DNA of 43,415 nt from Clostridia bacterium (GCA_017481575.1 JAFUPA010000011.1:1-43415); one strand, 5' to 3'; counted from the first letter of the stretch, positions 1-8,128 are shown. The notes: a model not told the origin generated them from the letters alone. Numbers and translations: made by a program.

Positions 1-97
1 ACTGTGTCGCACGGTGTTAACCTCTTAATGCTGCTCGGTTCCCCGCCTGACATGGTTCGTGGTACCCCGTCGCACAGGACCAACACACCACATGACT
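1..97 (-). ncRNA. ffs: Signal recognition particle RNA (4.5S/small type), 3' end cut by window edge
   Basis: On the minus strand the sequence carries the SRP RNA apical hairpin: GTCAGGCGGGGAACCGAGCAGC holds the GGAA tetraloop and the asymmetric AGCAGC side that binds Ffh. A preceding stretch TGTTGGTCCTG aligns with the start of E. coli 4.5S RNA, and CTGTGCGACGG pairs with CCGTGCGACACAG on the far side of the stem. The product is the RNA scaffold for co-translational membrane targeting. Its 5' end is put near 97 by analogy; the promoter at 137-165 would start transcription near 130, so a short 5' extension or processing is possible. The 3' end lies outside the window. Confidence 0.9.
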
Positions 98-119
98 GAA
101 ATAATGCTTCGATAAATCG

Positions 120-198
120 CCTGCAATATCTTATTTATTATAATATATTTTGCCTTATATATCAAGTAAAATTGCAAAATTTTTTAAGATATTGCAGG
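120..198. repeat. 13-bp perfect inverted repeat enclosing the SRP RNA promoter
   Basis: CCTGCAATATCTT (120-132) and its exact complement AAGATATTGCAGG (186-198) are separated by 53 AT-rich bases. The right arm lies just after the stop of the pyruvyl-transferase-like gene and the left arm at the expected start of the SRP transcript. It has no long U-tract, so it is not a canonical terminator. Confidence 0.6.
137..165 (-). promoter_or_regulatory. Promoter of the SRP RNA gene
   Basis: On the minus strand a -35 box TTGATA (165-160) and a -10 box TATAAT (142-137) are separated by 17 bp, a strong sigma-A arrangement. It points into the SRP RNA, with a predicted start near 130. The promoter lies inside the loop of the inverted repeat at 120-198. 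Confidence 0.75.
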
Positions 199-203
199 AG
201 TTT

Positions 204-1385
204 TTATATTTTAAAAAGTTCTTTAATTGAGTTTTCTGCCTTTTTTATATAGTCAGGCATAAAGTTTACAAGATGTTTTTTAATTTTATCTTTTTCAGAA
301 TAAAACTTTTCAAAAACATTTATGAGATATTCGCTATTATTGAGTTCTTCAACAGGAATAACATATCCTTCATAAGTACCGAAGATATCATTTGCAATTC
401 CTTTTGACTTAATGCTGTATCCGAGAACTAAAGTGGGAACGCAAGTGCTGTAAGCTGCAATTGTTGCGTGTGTTCTTGCACCGATAAACATTTCACAGCG
501 TGAAATTATACTTTTGTATTCGGTTGCGGAATATTCACCGCGCACAAGCTCTAATCTGTCACACTTAAAGTTTTTATAAATTTCTCCGAGAGTTTCACAG
601 TCACAGGCATTATTTCTTGTAACGTGAGGGATAAGAAGAATATTTAAATCTGTGTTATCAAGAATATGTCTGATGAGTGAAAAAACAGCCTTTTTTGCAG
701 GATAGTTTTCATCACAGTTTTTCGGATAAATAAAATTGCTGATATTTATGCCGACAGTATGCTCTCTGACTTCAAAATTTTCATTCATTTTTTCATCAAC
801 AGGCAACAAAAATGCCGAATCGGGATAAAGTACAGTATTCTTGTTAATTCCGTTTTTGACAAGTGCATCGTAAGAAAAAGATTCTCTTACAACTATAAGG
901 TCGAAACCCTTTAAATCTTCAATTTTTTCGGGTGTCATATCCTCTTCACCGATTGAACAGCCCCACAGAACAGTTTTTTTACCGAGGGAGCGAAGCTTTT
1001 TGTTTATTGCCCTTGCAACATGACCGTCACCGTAGCAATAATTGTCGCCACCGACAGAAATGTAGACGTCATTTTGTTTTAAAGACGTATTTCTGCAAGG
1101 GATTGAATAATAAAATTCGTCTGCTTTTTTCTGAGAAATTTTGCTGAAAAGGGAGAGTTTTATTTTATCAAAACCATTAAGATTTTTTGGATTTACAGAA
1201 TAATTAAACTCTTCAATTTCGTCAACAAAAGGAAAGCCTGCTTTTTCATCCTCGACTTTATTAAAAGTGTAAAGCTTTAAAAAAGAGTCAGGCTTTTCTT
1301 TTTTTATCATTGAAGAAAGAGTGCGGACTATTGCTTCACATCCGTGATTCTGTGACCCGCCGTGGGAATAAAATGCATATCTCAT
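204..1385 (-). CDS. Polysaccharide pyruvyl transferase family protein
   Basis: A 393-residue protein of the polysaccharide pyruvyl transferase family (CsaB/WcaK type), which adds pyruvate ketals to surface glycans. Visible marks are the N-terminal FYSHGGSQNHGCEAIVRT segment, a VGGDNYCYGD glycine-rich segment around residue 110, and a C-terminal FIGARTHATIAAYS segment containing the conserved H-A-x-I/A-A pattern. It is the last gene of a three-gene block with an ABC-2 exporter. Its ATG shares one base with the stop of the ATPase gene (TAATG), suggesting translational coupling, and GAAGGA sits four bases before the start. The context supports modification of an exported polysaccharide or teichoic-acid-like polymer. 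The exact substrate cannot be read from the sequence. Confidence 0.85.
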   Translation of the reverse strand: MRYAFYSHGGSQNHGCEAIVRTLSSMIKKEKPDSFLKLYTFNKVEDEKAGFPFVDEIEEFNYSVNPKNLNGFDKIKLSLFSKISQKKADEFYYSIPCRNTSLKQNDVYISVGGDNYCYGDGHVARAINKKLRSLGKKTVLWGCSIGEEDMTPEKIEDLKGFDLIVVRESFSYDALVKNGINKNTVLYPDSAFLLPVDEKMNENFEVREHTVGINISNFIYPKNCDENYPAKKAVFSLIRHILDNTDLNILLIPHVTRNNACDCETLGEIYKNFKCDRLELVRGEYSATEYKSIISRCEMFIGARTHATIAAYSTCVPTLVLGYSIKSKGIANDIFGTYEGYVIPVEELNNSEYLINVFEKFYSEKDKIKKHLVNFMPDYIKKAENSIKELFKI

Positions 1386-2650
1386 TATCCTTCACCGCCG
1401 CTTAACAATCTGACATCAACATCGTCAAAGTGGCACCAGCCCCATTGTCTTGGCCAGCTTTGTGAGGTTCCGTTTGCGTGCAAAACTTCAAAAACGAACG
1501 CAGGATAAACATAATCAAGATTTTCACTGTTGGCTTTTGATGTTCCGCCCGAGAGAATAAGAGTTGCTTTATAAACTCCCGGACCGAGATTATGCTTATT
1601 TATTATAATTCCGACATCAAATTCTCCGATAGTGTTTATATTTGCGAAAGTGTCAGTAAAACAAACCTCAATCGGTGTTTCGTCTGCCTGCCATATTAAC
1701 ATTCTGAAAGACAGGTCTCCGATGTCTGTAGCCTTTGTTTTGATTTTCAGTTTAAGTTCAATGGGCTCATCTGCGGCAAAAATACAATTTTCATTCTGAA
1801 GAATATCAAGTGAAAGAATTTCTGCTTTATCAAGATTATAACCCTGTAAACGTGGAAGATCAGTAAAATCATAATGATTCTGCTTTTCCATATATGCTTC
1901 ACTGTTGTATATTCTGATACCTTCCTCAACATCACCGTCAAATATAACTTCGCCTTCTTTAAGAACGACAACTCTGTCACAAAGCTGGCGAATTGTATTC
2001 ATCTGGTGGCTTACAAAAAGAATAGTTTTACCGCTTGCGGCAATGCTGAGCATTTTATCAATACATTTTTTCTGGAAGCGTGTGTCGCCGACGGCGAGAA
2101 CCTCGTCAACAAGAAGAATATCGGGCTCAAGGTGAGAAGCAACAGCAAACGCAAGGCGGACAAACATACCGCTCGAATAACGCTTAACGGGTGTGTCAAT
2201 GAATTTTCCAACCTCAGAAAACTCAAGGATTTCGTCAAATTTTGCATCAATTTCTGTCTTTGTCATGCCGAGAATTGCGCCGTTGAGGTAGACATTTTCA
2301 CGGCCTGTAAGTTCAGTATTGAAGCCTGTACCGACCTCGAGCATAGAGGAAATTTTACCCAACATCTCAATTCTGCCGTCAGTCGGCTCGGTGATTCTTG
2401 AAATTATTTTTAAAAGTGTGGATTTGCCTGCACCGTTTTTGCCGATAATACCAACTTTTTCACCCTGTTCAACATTAAAAGTGACACCCTTTAGTGCCCA
2501 AAAATCCTCTTTATTAAGGTTTGGATTTAAAAATGATTTTACTGCAAGCTTTGCACGCTCGGATTTGCTTTCAGGTTTTTTGCCGATATGTTTAATTTTA
2601 TATCGTTTTTTAATGTTTTCTATCTTTAAAACAACTGGTTTCCCACTCAT
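1385..2650 (-). CDS. Polysaccharide/teichoic acid ABC exporter, ATP-binding protein (Wzt/TagH type)
   Basis: ATPase subunit of an ABC-2 glycan exporter. It has Walker A GKNGAGKST, the signature YSSGM, Walker B ILLVDEVLAVGD and a switch histidine in FVSHQMN. About 170 further residues follow the ATPase domain and resemble the Wzt C-terminal carbohydrate-binding domain (beta-rich, ending in SQSWPRQWGWCHFDDVDV). I place the start at the ATG at 2650 because GGGAGGA stands a few bases upstream; longer readings would need a TTG at 2668 inside the permease stop or an ATG at 2665 without its own ribosome site. It lies between the permease and the pyruvyl-transferase-like gene. The glycan-binding domain probably recognises a finished or capped polymer before export. 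Confidence 0.92.
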   Translation of the reverse strand: MSGKPVVLKIENIKKRYKIKHIGKKPESKSERAKLAVKSFLNPNLNKEDFWALKGVTFNVEQGEKVGIIGKNGAGKSTLLKIISRITEPTDGRIEMLGKISSMLEVGTGFNTELTGRENVYLNGAILGMTKTEIDAKFDEILEFSEVGKFIDTPVKRYSSGMFVRLAFAVASHLEPDILLVDEVLAVGDTRFQKKCIDKMLSIAASGKTILFVSHQMNTIRQLCDRVVVLKEGEVIFDGDVEEGIRIYNSEAYMEKQNHYDFTDLPRLQGYNLDKAEILSLDILQNENCIFAADEPIELKLKIKTKATDIGDLSFRMLIWQADETPIEVCFTDTFANINTIGEFDVGIIINKHNLGPGVYKATLILSGGTSKANSENLDYVYPAFVFEVLHANGTSQSWPRQWGWCHFDDVDVRLLSGGEG

Positions 2651-2664
2651 AAATAATCCTCCCA

Positions 2665-3483
2665 TCAAACAATATCAACAAATGTGCGTTCGGTTTTCCT
2701 GAACATACGGATTCCGAGAGGAATAAGAACAACAATCCATGCAAGGGCAAAGAGAAAAGAGGTCCAATCAAATGGCATGTCCTTGATTATACACCATTTG
2801 AAGGCATTGATAACCCCTGTTGCGGGATTGAGAGAGTATAATAAACGGAATTTTTCGGGAATCGAGGAAATTGAATATGCAACAGGTGTAAGATACTGGC
2901 CGATAGAAATAGCGAAGGGAATAATCTGTGCAAGGTCACGCCATTTAACATTAAAAGATGCAAGGAAGAGACCGAGTGCTGTGCCAAGGATGAGGCAAAG
3001 AAGAAAAAATACGGGGAACAAGAGGAATTTCCATGTTGGAAAGTAACCCATTATAAACATCATTGCAACAAGCACACTCATTGAAATTAAGCTGTCAATA
3101 ATATGTGCAACGGCTGAACCGATGGGAGAGATAATTCTGGGGAAATAAACCTTTTTCATTATGGCAGCATTTGTGATAAACGTGTTTGCAGCACTTGTAA
3201 CACCTTTTGAAAAAAGATTCCACGGAATTGTACCTGCGTAAACCATTATGTAGTAGGGTGCAGAGCCGTCAGAATCAAGACCTGCAAGGTTGCCGAAGAT
3301 AAATGTCATAACAAAAACATTTATAATCGGAGCAATAACCGCCCAGCCAAGACCGATACGTGTTTGTTTGTAACGTACGGTTACGTCTCTTTTTGCAAAG
3401 TTAAAGGCAAGTTCTCTGTAATTCCAGATATCTTTCCAATACTGAAAATTTCTTCCGTTGGGTTCAATTATGGTTTTTCTCAA
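2665..3483 (-). CDS. Polysaccharide/teichoic acid ABC exporter, permease (Wzm/TagG type)
   Basis: A 272-residue ABC-2 type permease with six hydrophobic segments. The N-terminal cytoplasmic part (WKDIWNYRELAFNFAKRDVTVRYKQ) followed by LGWAVIAPI is typical of Wzm/TagG family proteins that pair with Wzt/TagH. The start is a TTG at 3483 preceded by AAAGGATG; no in-frame ATG occurs before the conserved N-terminus, so the TTG is accepted. It is the first gene of the block, with a promoter about 45 bases upstream. With the next gene it would form a two-plus-two exporter that carries an undecaprenyl-linked glycan across the membrane. Confidence 0.92.
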   Translation of the reverse strand: MRKTIIEPNGRNFQYWKDIWNYRELAFNFAKRDVTVRYKQTRIGLGWAVIAPIINVFVMTFIFGNLAGLDSDGSAPYYIMVYAGTIPWNLFSKGVTSAANTFITNAAIMKKVYFPRIISPIGSAVAHIIDSLISMSVLVAMMFIMGYFPTWKFLLFPVFFLLCLILGTALGLFLASFNVKWRDLAQIIPFAISIGQYLTPVAYSISSIPEKFRLLYSLNPATGVINAFKWCIIKDMPFDWTSFLFALAWIVVLIPLGIRMFRKTERTFVDIV

Positions 3484-3527
3484 CGTTTTTCATCCTTTAT
3501 AATTATATTTGCACAATATATCAATTT

Positions 3528-3557
3528 ATATTACCATACTTATTCACATTTAGTCAA
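3528..3557 (-). promoter_or_regulatory. Promoter of the glycan-export block
   Basis: Minus-strand -35 TTGACT (3557-3552) and -10 TAATAT (3533-3528) with an 18-bp spacer, pointing at the permease start 45 bases further on. Confidence 0.55.
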
Positions 3558-3571
3558 ATGTAAAAGTATAC

Positions 3572-3600
3572 AAAAAAGCACCGGCATTTCTGTCGGTGCT
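3572..3600 (-). terminator. Rho-independent terminator of ychF
   Basis: On the minus strand AGCACCG and CGGTGCT form a 7-bp stem with a 10-base loop, followed by TTTTTT. It lies 22 bases after the ychF stop and separates it from the export block. Confidence 0.85.
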
Positions 3601-3622
3601 AAAATATAATTTGAATTTAGAA

Positions 3623-4717
3623 TTAAACGTTGAAAAGGAAATGAACAACGTCGCCGTCTTTCATTACATATTCCTTACCCTCGGAGCGGATAAGGCCCTT
3701 TTCTCTTGCGGCGGCAAGAGAGCCGCATTCTATAAGGTTTTCAAAGCTGATAACCTCTGCACGGATAAAGCCCTTTTCAAAGTCGGAATGGATTTTGCCT
3801 GCAGCCTGCGGAGCTTTTGTACCTTTTTTGATTGTCCAGGCTCTTACCTCGGGTGTACCTGCTGTAAGGTAGGAGATAAGACCGAGAAGGTCGTAGCTGC
3901 GCTGAATAAGAAGATCAAGACCGCCCTGCTCAATACCGAGGTCAGAGAGGAACATCTCCTTTTCTTCTTTGTCGAGGCTTGCGATTTCAGCCTCCATTTC
4001 TGCACAAATCGGAAGAACCTGTGAGCCGTCCTCTGCGGCAATTTTGCAGACTGCGTTAAATCTCTCGTTGGAGTCAATGCTGTTTGCAAAGTCGTCCTCA
4101 CTCATATTGCAGGCATAGATAACCGGCTTTGATGTAAGAAGAGCAATATCACCGATGATTGCCTTTTCGTCATCATCACACTCAATGCTTCTTGCGGATT
4201 TACCCTCTTCAAGATGAGCCTTGAGAGCCTTAAGAAACTCGTATTCCTTTGCAAGACTCTTATCGCCCTTCATAGCCTTTGATGTTCTGTCGATACGACG
4301 TTCAACCATTTCAATGTCGGAGAAAATAAGCTCGAGATTGATTGTTTCAATATCTCTTGCAGGGTCAACGCTTCCGTCAACGTGAATGATGTCGTCATTT
4401 TCAAAGCAACGAACAACATGGATAACAGCATCAACCTCACGGATGTGTGAAAGGAACTTATTACCGAGACCCTCGCCCTTTGATGCACCACGGACAAGTC
4501 CTGCAATGTCAACAAATTCAATTACTGCGGGGGTAATTTTTGCAGGGTTATACATTTCAGCAAGTGCGTCAATTCGGCTGTCGGGAACAGCAACAACACC
4601 TACGTTCGGCTCAATTGTGCAGAACGGATAGTTTGCGGACTGTGCACCTGCGTTTGTGATAGCGTTAAAAAGTGTACTCTTGCCGACATTCGGCAAACCT
4701 ACTATACCAAGTTTCAT
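3623..4717 (-). CDS. ychF: Obg-like ATPase YchF
   Basis: A 364-residue P-loop ATPase of the YchF/OLA1 family, a TRAFAC-class protein that binds ribosomes and responds to redox or translation stress, and which prefers ATP to GTP. The N-terminus [15 protein letters not shown] has the G1 loop. [14 protein letters not shown] is the family switch I signature, [19 protein letters not shown] is G3, and YACNMSED takes the place of the NKxD motif. An internal coiled coil spans roughly residues 135-200, and the C-terminal TGS-like domain ends [18 protein letters not shown]. Length and motifs are typical and full-length. It is monocistronic, with its own promoter (4750-4778) and terminator. Confidence 0.97.
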   Translation of the reverse strand: MKLGIVGLPNVGKSTLFNAITNAGAQSANYPFCTIEPNVGVVAVPDSRIDALAEMYNPAKITPAVIEFVDIAGLVRGASKGEGLGNKFLSHIREVDAVIHVVRCFENDDIIHVDGSVDPARDIETINLELIFSDIEMVERRIDRTSKAMKGDKSLAKEYEFLKALKAHLEEGKSARSIECDDDEKAIIGDIALLTSKPVIYACNMSEDDFANSIDSNERFNAVCKIAAEDGSQVLPICAEMEAEIASLDKEEKEMFLSDLGIEQGGLDLLIQRSYDLLGLISYLTAGTPEVRAWTIKKGTKAPQAAGKIHSDFEKGFIRAEVISFENLIECGSLAAAREKGLIRSEGKEYVMKDGDVVHFLFNV

Positions 4718-4749
4718 ATTTTTCTTCCTTTTCTCAAAATTACTAATAC

Positions 4750-4778
4750 ATTATAAACGCTGACAGATAAAATTTCAA
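4750..4778 (-). promoter_or_regulatory. ychF promoter
   Basis: Minus-strand -35 TTGAAA (4778-4773), 17-bp spacer, -10 TATAAT (4755-4750). The start codon follows 33 bases later, behind an AAGGAAG ribosome site. Confidence 0.75.
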
Positions 4779-4795
4779 GACAATATATTTAATCG

Positions 4796-4824
4796 TTGAA
4801 AAAAGAAGTGAAAAAAGATATAAT
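4796..4824 (+). promoter_or_regulatory. Promoter of the GNAT gene
   Basis: -35 TTGAAA (4796-4801), 17-bp spacer, -10 TATAAT (4819-4824). It is divergent from the ychF promoter, with less than 20 bases between the two -35 boxes. Confidence 0.75.
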
Positions 4825-4856
4825 AAATTTAGTTTTATATTTCGGAGGACTTCTTA

Positions 4857-5444
4857 ATGAAAACGATTACAATCAAACCGTTGACATCTGAATTAAATGA
4901 GGATTATCTTGACTTTTTTGATAATCGTGCATTTACTGACGATAATCCAAACGGACCTTGTTATTGTACATCACCAAACCAAGATGAAAAAACAATTAAA
5001 CAAATGGTAAGAAAATTTAAAATATTCGGTATAAAGAAAACCCTTCGAAAATACGCAATAAAAATGCTCAATGAAAATAAAATTCAAGGATATTTGGCTT
5101 TTGACGAAGATTTGTCAATCGGATGGTGCAATGCTGCAGATATTGAAAGTTATGCTGGTTTTGTTCCGGCATTTGCAAGAGAAAATGCTTGTGGAAAAAC
5201 AATTTCTATTGTTTGTTTTGAAATTGCACCTGAATACAGAGGAATGGGTATAGCCTCAGCTTTTATTGATAGGGTATGCAAAGACGCAAAAACTAAAGGA
5301 TATGTGGCTGTTGAGGGATATGCTAAACTTTCTAAAGAGAGTGATGCTTTCGACTTTCAAGGTCCTATTCAACTTTATCAAAAATCAGGATTTGTTGAAG
5401 TTGCAAGAGAAAATGGACAAATTATTATGCGAAAGATATTATAA
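4857..5444 (+). CDS. GNAT family N-acetyltransferase
   Basis: A 195-residue protein with the GCN5-related acetyltransferase fold. The acetyl-CoA binding motif A is visible as EIAPEYRGMGIASAFIDRV (R/Q-x-x-G-x-G/A type) around residues 122-140, and a C-terminal YQKSGFVEVAREN strand corresponds to motif B. The N-terminal part (PNGPCYCTSPNQ) contains two cysteines seen in a subgroup of small-molecule acetyltransferases. Substrate unknown; antibiotics, amines or small metabolites are possible. The start is set by GGAGGA seven bases upstream. No operon partner; the NUDIX gene follows after 114 bases. Confidence 0.85.
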   Translation: MKTITIKPLTSELNEDYLDFFDNRAFTDDNPNGPCYCTSPNQDEKTIKQMVRKFKIFGIKKTLRKYAIKMLNENKIQGYLAFDEDLSIGWCNAADIESYAGFVPAFARENACGKTISIVCFEIAPEYRGMGIASAFIDRVCKDAKTKGYVAVEGYAKLSKESDAFDFQGPIQLYQKSGFVEVARENGQIIMRKIL

Positions 5445-5558
5445 AAGAGTGAAAAAACTCAATATTTCCAATTAAACCATTTGTTTTATAAAGACAGTGC
5501 AGGATTATAAATACGTTCCAAAAATAAAAAAGCAAACTCTAATTTTCGGAGGTATGTT

Positions 5559-5972
5559 ATGCAAGGATATAATGCTATAGTTGTATTTGATGAAAATGCA
5601 GACAAAATGCTGATGTGCAAAAGACGAAGAAATCCGTATAAGGGTTTATCAAATTTTGTCGGCGGCAAAATAGAGAAAAATGAAAACGGATTGGAAGCGG
5701 CATACAGAGAGCTTGAGGAAGAAACATCAATAACAAAAAATGATATTATCCTTTCTCATTTAATGGATTTTACATATCATTTCGGAAATTGTTATCTTGA
5801 AGTTTATGTTGGAAAATTAAACAAAGCAATAGCTGTCAGCGGAGACGAGAACGAGTTGTATTGGTCAGGGTTAGAACATAACTTTTTTGATGCAACGAAG
5901 TATGCCGGAGAAGGAAATATCGGTCACATTATGATGCACGTTGAGATGTTTAAAAATGAATTATTGAAATGA
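5559..5972 (+). CDS. NUDIX hydrolase
   Basis: A 137-residue NUDIX protein. The box G-x5-E-x7-REUxEExGU is seen as GKIEKNE then RELEEETSI around residues 32-53, with the last glycine of the box not conserved, and the preceding FVGG is also typical. Such enzymes cleave nucleoside diphosphates linked to another moiety, for example oxidised nucleotides of the MutT type, using Mg2+ held by the box glutamates. The residues after the box give no clear substrate. The start is supported by CGGAGG eight bases upstream. It stands alone before a repeat-rich intergenic stretch. Confidence 0.88.
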   Translation: MQGYNAIVVFDENADKMLMCKRRRNPYKGLSNFVGGKIEKNENGLEAAYRELEEETSITKNDIILSHLMDFTYHFGNCYLEVYVGKLNKAIAVSGDENELYWSGLEHNFFDATKYAGEGNIGHIMMHVEMFKNELLK

Positions 5973-6035
5973 TTTTTCTGTATAAATTTAAATTTGTCGG
6001 GATGTTTTAAATTTGCACAAACTACCTTTGTGTGC

Positions 6036-6104
6036 GTAGGGGCGTCTATCAGACGTCCGCCGATTTTGTTTTGATTTTGACGGACGACCAATGGTCGCCC
6101 CTAC
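6036..6104. repeat. Imperfect 24-bp inverted repeat (dispersed palindromic element)
   Basis: The left arm at 6036-6059 begins GTAGGGGCG and ends CGTCCG. The right arm at 6081-6104 is CGGACG...CGCCCCTAC. The outer 9 bp and inner 6 bp pair perfectly; the middle nine are mostly mismatched. The 21-bp loop is T-rich. GTAGGGGCG...CGCCCCTAC palindromes recur in many clostridial genomes from memory; only one copy is in this window. Confidence 0.6.
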
Positions 6105-6154
6105 TTTCTCAACTATAATTTGTGCTTTTAAAAACAGCGTCGCAGACCCACAAC

Positions 6155-6280
6155 TTTTGCAAAGCAAAAATTTCATATTGGCGAAGCCAATATTTCATCT
6201 GCGTAAGCAGATTTCACCCGACCGTTGGTCGGATTTCATTGCAAAGTCAAGGACTTTGCCCAACAAACCCCAATTTGTTG
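6155..6280. repeat. Array of short hairpins joined by an ATTTCAT linker
   Basis: Stems in order: TTTTGC/GCAAAA (6155-6169), ATTGGC/GCCAAT (6177-6191), ATCTGC/GCAGAT (6197-6212), CCGACC/GGTCGG (6218-6232), GCAAAGTC/GACTTTGC (6241-6259) and CAACAAA/TTTGTTG (6261-6280). Each has a loop of 3-6 bases. ATTTCAT or ATTTCAC (6170-6176, 6192-6198, 6211-6217, 6233-6239) stands between the first five. The stems differ from unit to unit while the linker is kept, so this is neither a simple tandem repeat nor a CRISPR. The remainder of the 5973-6448 gap, including an AATGCAT/ATGCATT palindrome near 6304-6318, has no convincing gene. Confidence 0.75.
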
Positions 6281-6448
6281 AACAAATTTATCTTATTTTT
6301 CGTAATGCATTATGCATTCACTACGATGTAAATTTTGATTTTAAACGTAGGGTAAGGATTTATCCTTGTCGAAATATTCTACAAATAACGGCGGGGACAA
6401 GTCTACACCACCTTTACAATAACATCATTGCAAAGGAGACGAAGAAAG

Positions 6449-6964
6449 ATGATCATCTTAATAACAGGAGCATCGCATACCGGCAAGACTGCTCTTGCTC
6501 AAAAGCTGCTTGAAAAATATAAATATCCGTATCTGTCAATAGACCATTTGAAAATGGGTTTAATAAGAAGCGGAAATACAGAGCTTACTCCAATGAGTTA
6601 TGATGCAGACCTCACAGCGTATTTATGGCCCATAGTTTGTGAAATTATTAAAACCTCCGTAGAGAATAAGCAAAATCTTATTGTCGAGGGCTGTTATATT
6701 CCTTTTGATTGGTCAAATGATTTTGAAAGGGAATATCTTGATAAAATTAGATACTATTGCCTTGTAATGTGTGAGGATTATATAAGAAATCACTTTGCTG
6801 ACATAAAGAAATATGCAAATGTTATTGAATATCGTGGTGAAGACGAAGATTGTACCTTGGAAAATGTGTTAAAAGATAATACACGGATTTTAGAGCTTGC
6901 TCAAAAGAATAATGTGAATTATGTGCTTATTGATGATAAGTACGAAATTGATATTGATTTATAG
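6449..6964 (+). CDS. P-loop kinase-like protein (adenylate kinase/zeta-toxin-like fold)
   Basis: A 171-residue protein starting MIILITGASHTGKTALAQKLLEKY, with the Walker A loop GASHTGKT at residues 7-14. The next conserved block, YPYLSIDHLKMGLIRSG, resembles the substrate-binding region of adenylate kinases, shikimate-kinase-like enzymes and zeta toxins. LIVEGCYIPFDW gives a second strand ending at a glutamate. It probably phosphorylates a small molecule or nucleotide, but the substrate is not evident. The start is placed at the ATG at 6449 because AAGGAGA lies upstream; a longer in-frame reading from 6428 has no ribosome site. The oxidoreductase gene starts 34 bases after its stop, so the two are probably co-transcribed. 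Confidence 0.72.
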   Translation: MIILITGASHTGKTALAQKLLEKYKYPYLSIDHLKMGLIRSGNTELTPMSYDADLTAYLWPIVCEIIKTSVENKQNLIVEGCYIPFDWSNDFEREYLDKIRYYCLVMCEDYIRNHFADIKKYANVIEYRGEDEDCTLENVLKDNTRILELAQKNNVNYVLIDDKYEIDIDL

Positions 6965-6998
6965 AGAAAAATTCCCAATTTATAAGGAGAAGAAAATT

Positions 6999-7973
6999 AT
7001 GATTAAATACGGTGTTATCGGCTCGGGTTGGATTGCCGAAGAATTTGTAAAAGGTGCGCAGACGGTTGACGGTATGCACTTTGCCGCTATGTATTCAAGA
7101 ACAAAAGAAAAGGGCATGGAGTTTGCGGAAAATTTCGGCTGCAAAAATGTTTTTACCGACCTCGAGGAATTTGCAAAAAGTGATATTGATGCGGTCTACA
7201 TTGCAAGCCCGAATTCTCTTCATTATCTGCAAAGCAAGCTAATGCTTGAAAACGGAAAACACGTTCTTTGCGAAAAGCCGATTACAATTACTCCCGACGA
7301 ATTTGAAGAGCTTTTCTCGCTTGCAAAAAGCAAAAATTTAATCTACACCGAAGCGATAATGATGATGCATTCTCCGCTTAAAGACAGAGTGAAAAATGCC
7401 CTTGAAAAAATCGGAAAAATCACCTCGGCTCACTTTGATTTTTCACAGCTTTCTTCAAAATATAAGGCACTGAAAAACGGAGAAAATCCTAACATTTTTA
7501 ACCCCGAAATGAAGACGGGTTGCTTAAGAGATTTAGGAATTTACTGCTATTATCCCGCTGTTGAATTTTTCGGCTTGCCCGAAAAAGTTTCCTCTTCTGC
7601 AGGATTTGTTGAAACGGGCGCAGACGGCTACGGAACGGCAGTTCTGGACTACTCTGACAAGCAGATAACGCTTACATATTCAAAAATCGGTCAGGACTTT
7701 TGCGGTTCGCAGATTCTGGGTGATGAGGGCACAATAACCATTGACTCAATCTCAAAATTAACGGGTGTAAAAATTCACTTTGCAGACGGAAAAATCGAAG
7801 AGGTTACAGGCGAAGAAGAGAAGCATATTATTATGGCTTACGAGGCAAAAAATTTCTACGATTTTATAACAGATTTTGAAAAAAATAAGGAAAAATATTT
7901 TGAAATAAATCAAAGAATTTTTGAAATAAATAAGTTAATGTTTCAAGTTAAAAATCAGTGTAAAATTCTATAA
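6999..7973 (+). CDS. Gfo/Idh/MocA family NAD(P)-dependent oxidoreductase
   Basis: A 324-residue protein with an N-terminal Rossmann domain (KYGVIGSGWIAEEFVKG, GxGxxA-like dinucleotide loop) and the family motif CEKPITI near residue 94, whose lysine and proline sit at the active site. A C-terminal alpha/beta substrate domain follows, with GCLRDLGIYCYYP carrying the conserved D-x-G-x-Y block. Enzymes of this family oxidise or reduce sugars, inositols or related compounds with NAD(P). The start at 6999 follows AAGGAGA. It shares the family with the minus-strand gene at 31776-32801, but the two are only distantly similar. A strong terminator follows. Confidence 0.9.
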   Translation: MIKYGVIGSGWIAEEFVKGAQTVDGMHFAAMYSRTKEKGMEFAENFGCKNVFTDLEEFAKSDIDAVYIASPNSLHYLQSKLMLENGKHVLCEKPITITPDEFEELFSLAKSKNLIYTEAIMMMHSPLKDRVKNALEKIGKITSAHFDFSQLSSKYKALKNGENPNIFNPEMKTGCLRDLGIYCYYPAVEFFGLPEKVSSSAGFVETGADGYGTAVLDYSDKQITLTYSKIGQDFCGSQILGDEGTITIDSISKLTGVKIHFADGKIEEVTGEEEKHIIMAYEAKNFYDFITDFEKNKEKYFEINQRIFEINKLMFQVKNQCKIL

Positions 7974-7982
7974 ATTATTAAC

Positions 7983-8017
7983 AAAAATTTCTCGTCATTT
8001 TCGACGGGAATTTTTTG
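7983..8017 (+). terminator. Rho-independent terminator
   Basis: TTCTCGTC and GACGGGAA form an 8-bp stem with one G-T pair (7989-8010), extended by flanking A/T pairs and followed by TTTTTT. It closes the small accessory cluster before the promoter of the surface locus. Confidence 0.85.
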
Positions 8018-8035
8018 TTTTTCGTATATTTTTTA

Positions 8036-8064
8036 TTGACTATTGTTGCAAGTTGTGTTAAAGT
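8036..8064 (+). promoter_or_regulatory. Candidate promoter of the AWF/SipW surface locus
   Basis: -35 TTGACT (8036-8041), 17-bp spacer, -10 TAAAGT (8059-8064). This leaves a long leader of about 125 bases before the first start codon, containing the hairpin at 8104-8128. The -10 box is imperfect. A TATAAT further on (near 8150) lacks a well-spaced -35 box. Confidence 0.5.
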
Positions 8065-8103
8065 AATACATGTATATTAGTATCTTTATGTGGATTATTG
8101 CGC

Positions 8104-8128
8104 CCAAAAACAGGAAAACCGTTTTTGG
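8104..8128 (+). promoter_or_regulatory. Leader hairpin ahead of the EAL gene
   Basis: CCAAAAAC (8104-8111) pairs with GTTTTTGG (8121-8128), and GG/CC inside the loop add two more pairs around a bulged A. There is no U-tract after it, so it is not a terminator. It could stabilise the long operon message or be a protein site. It does not match the c-di-GMP riboswitch consensus. Confidence 0.4.

Noticed and set aside
6155-6280. CRISPR array
   Set aside because: The linker is only 7 bases and the units between are palindromes of different sequence; there is no 23-47-base repeat and no cas gene.
5988-6513. Short ORFs over the repeats
   Set aside because: They translate palindromes, lack ribosome sites and overlap the kinase start.
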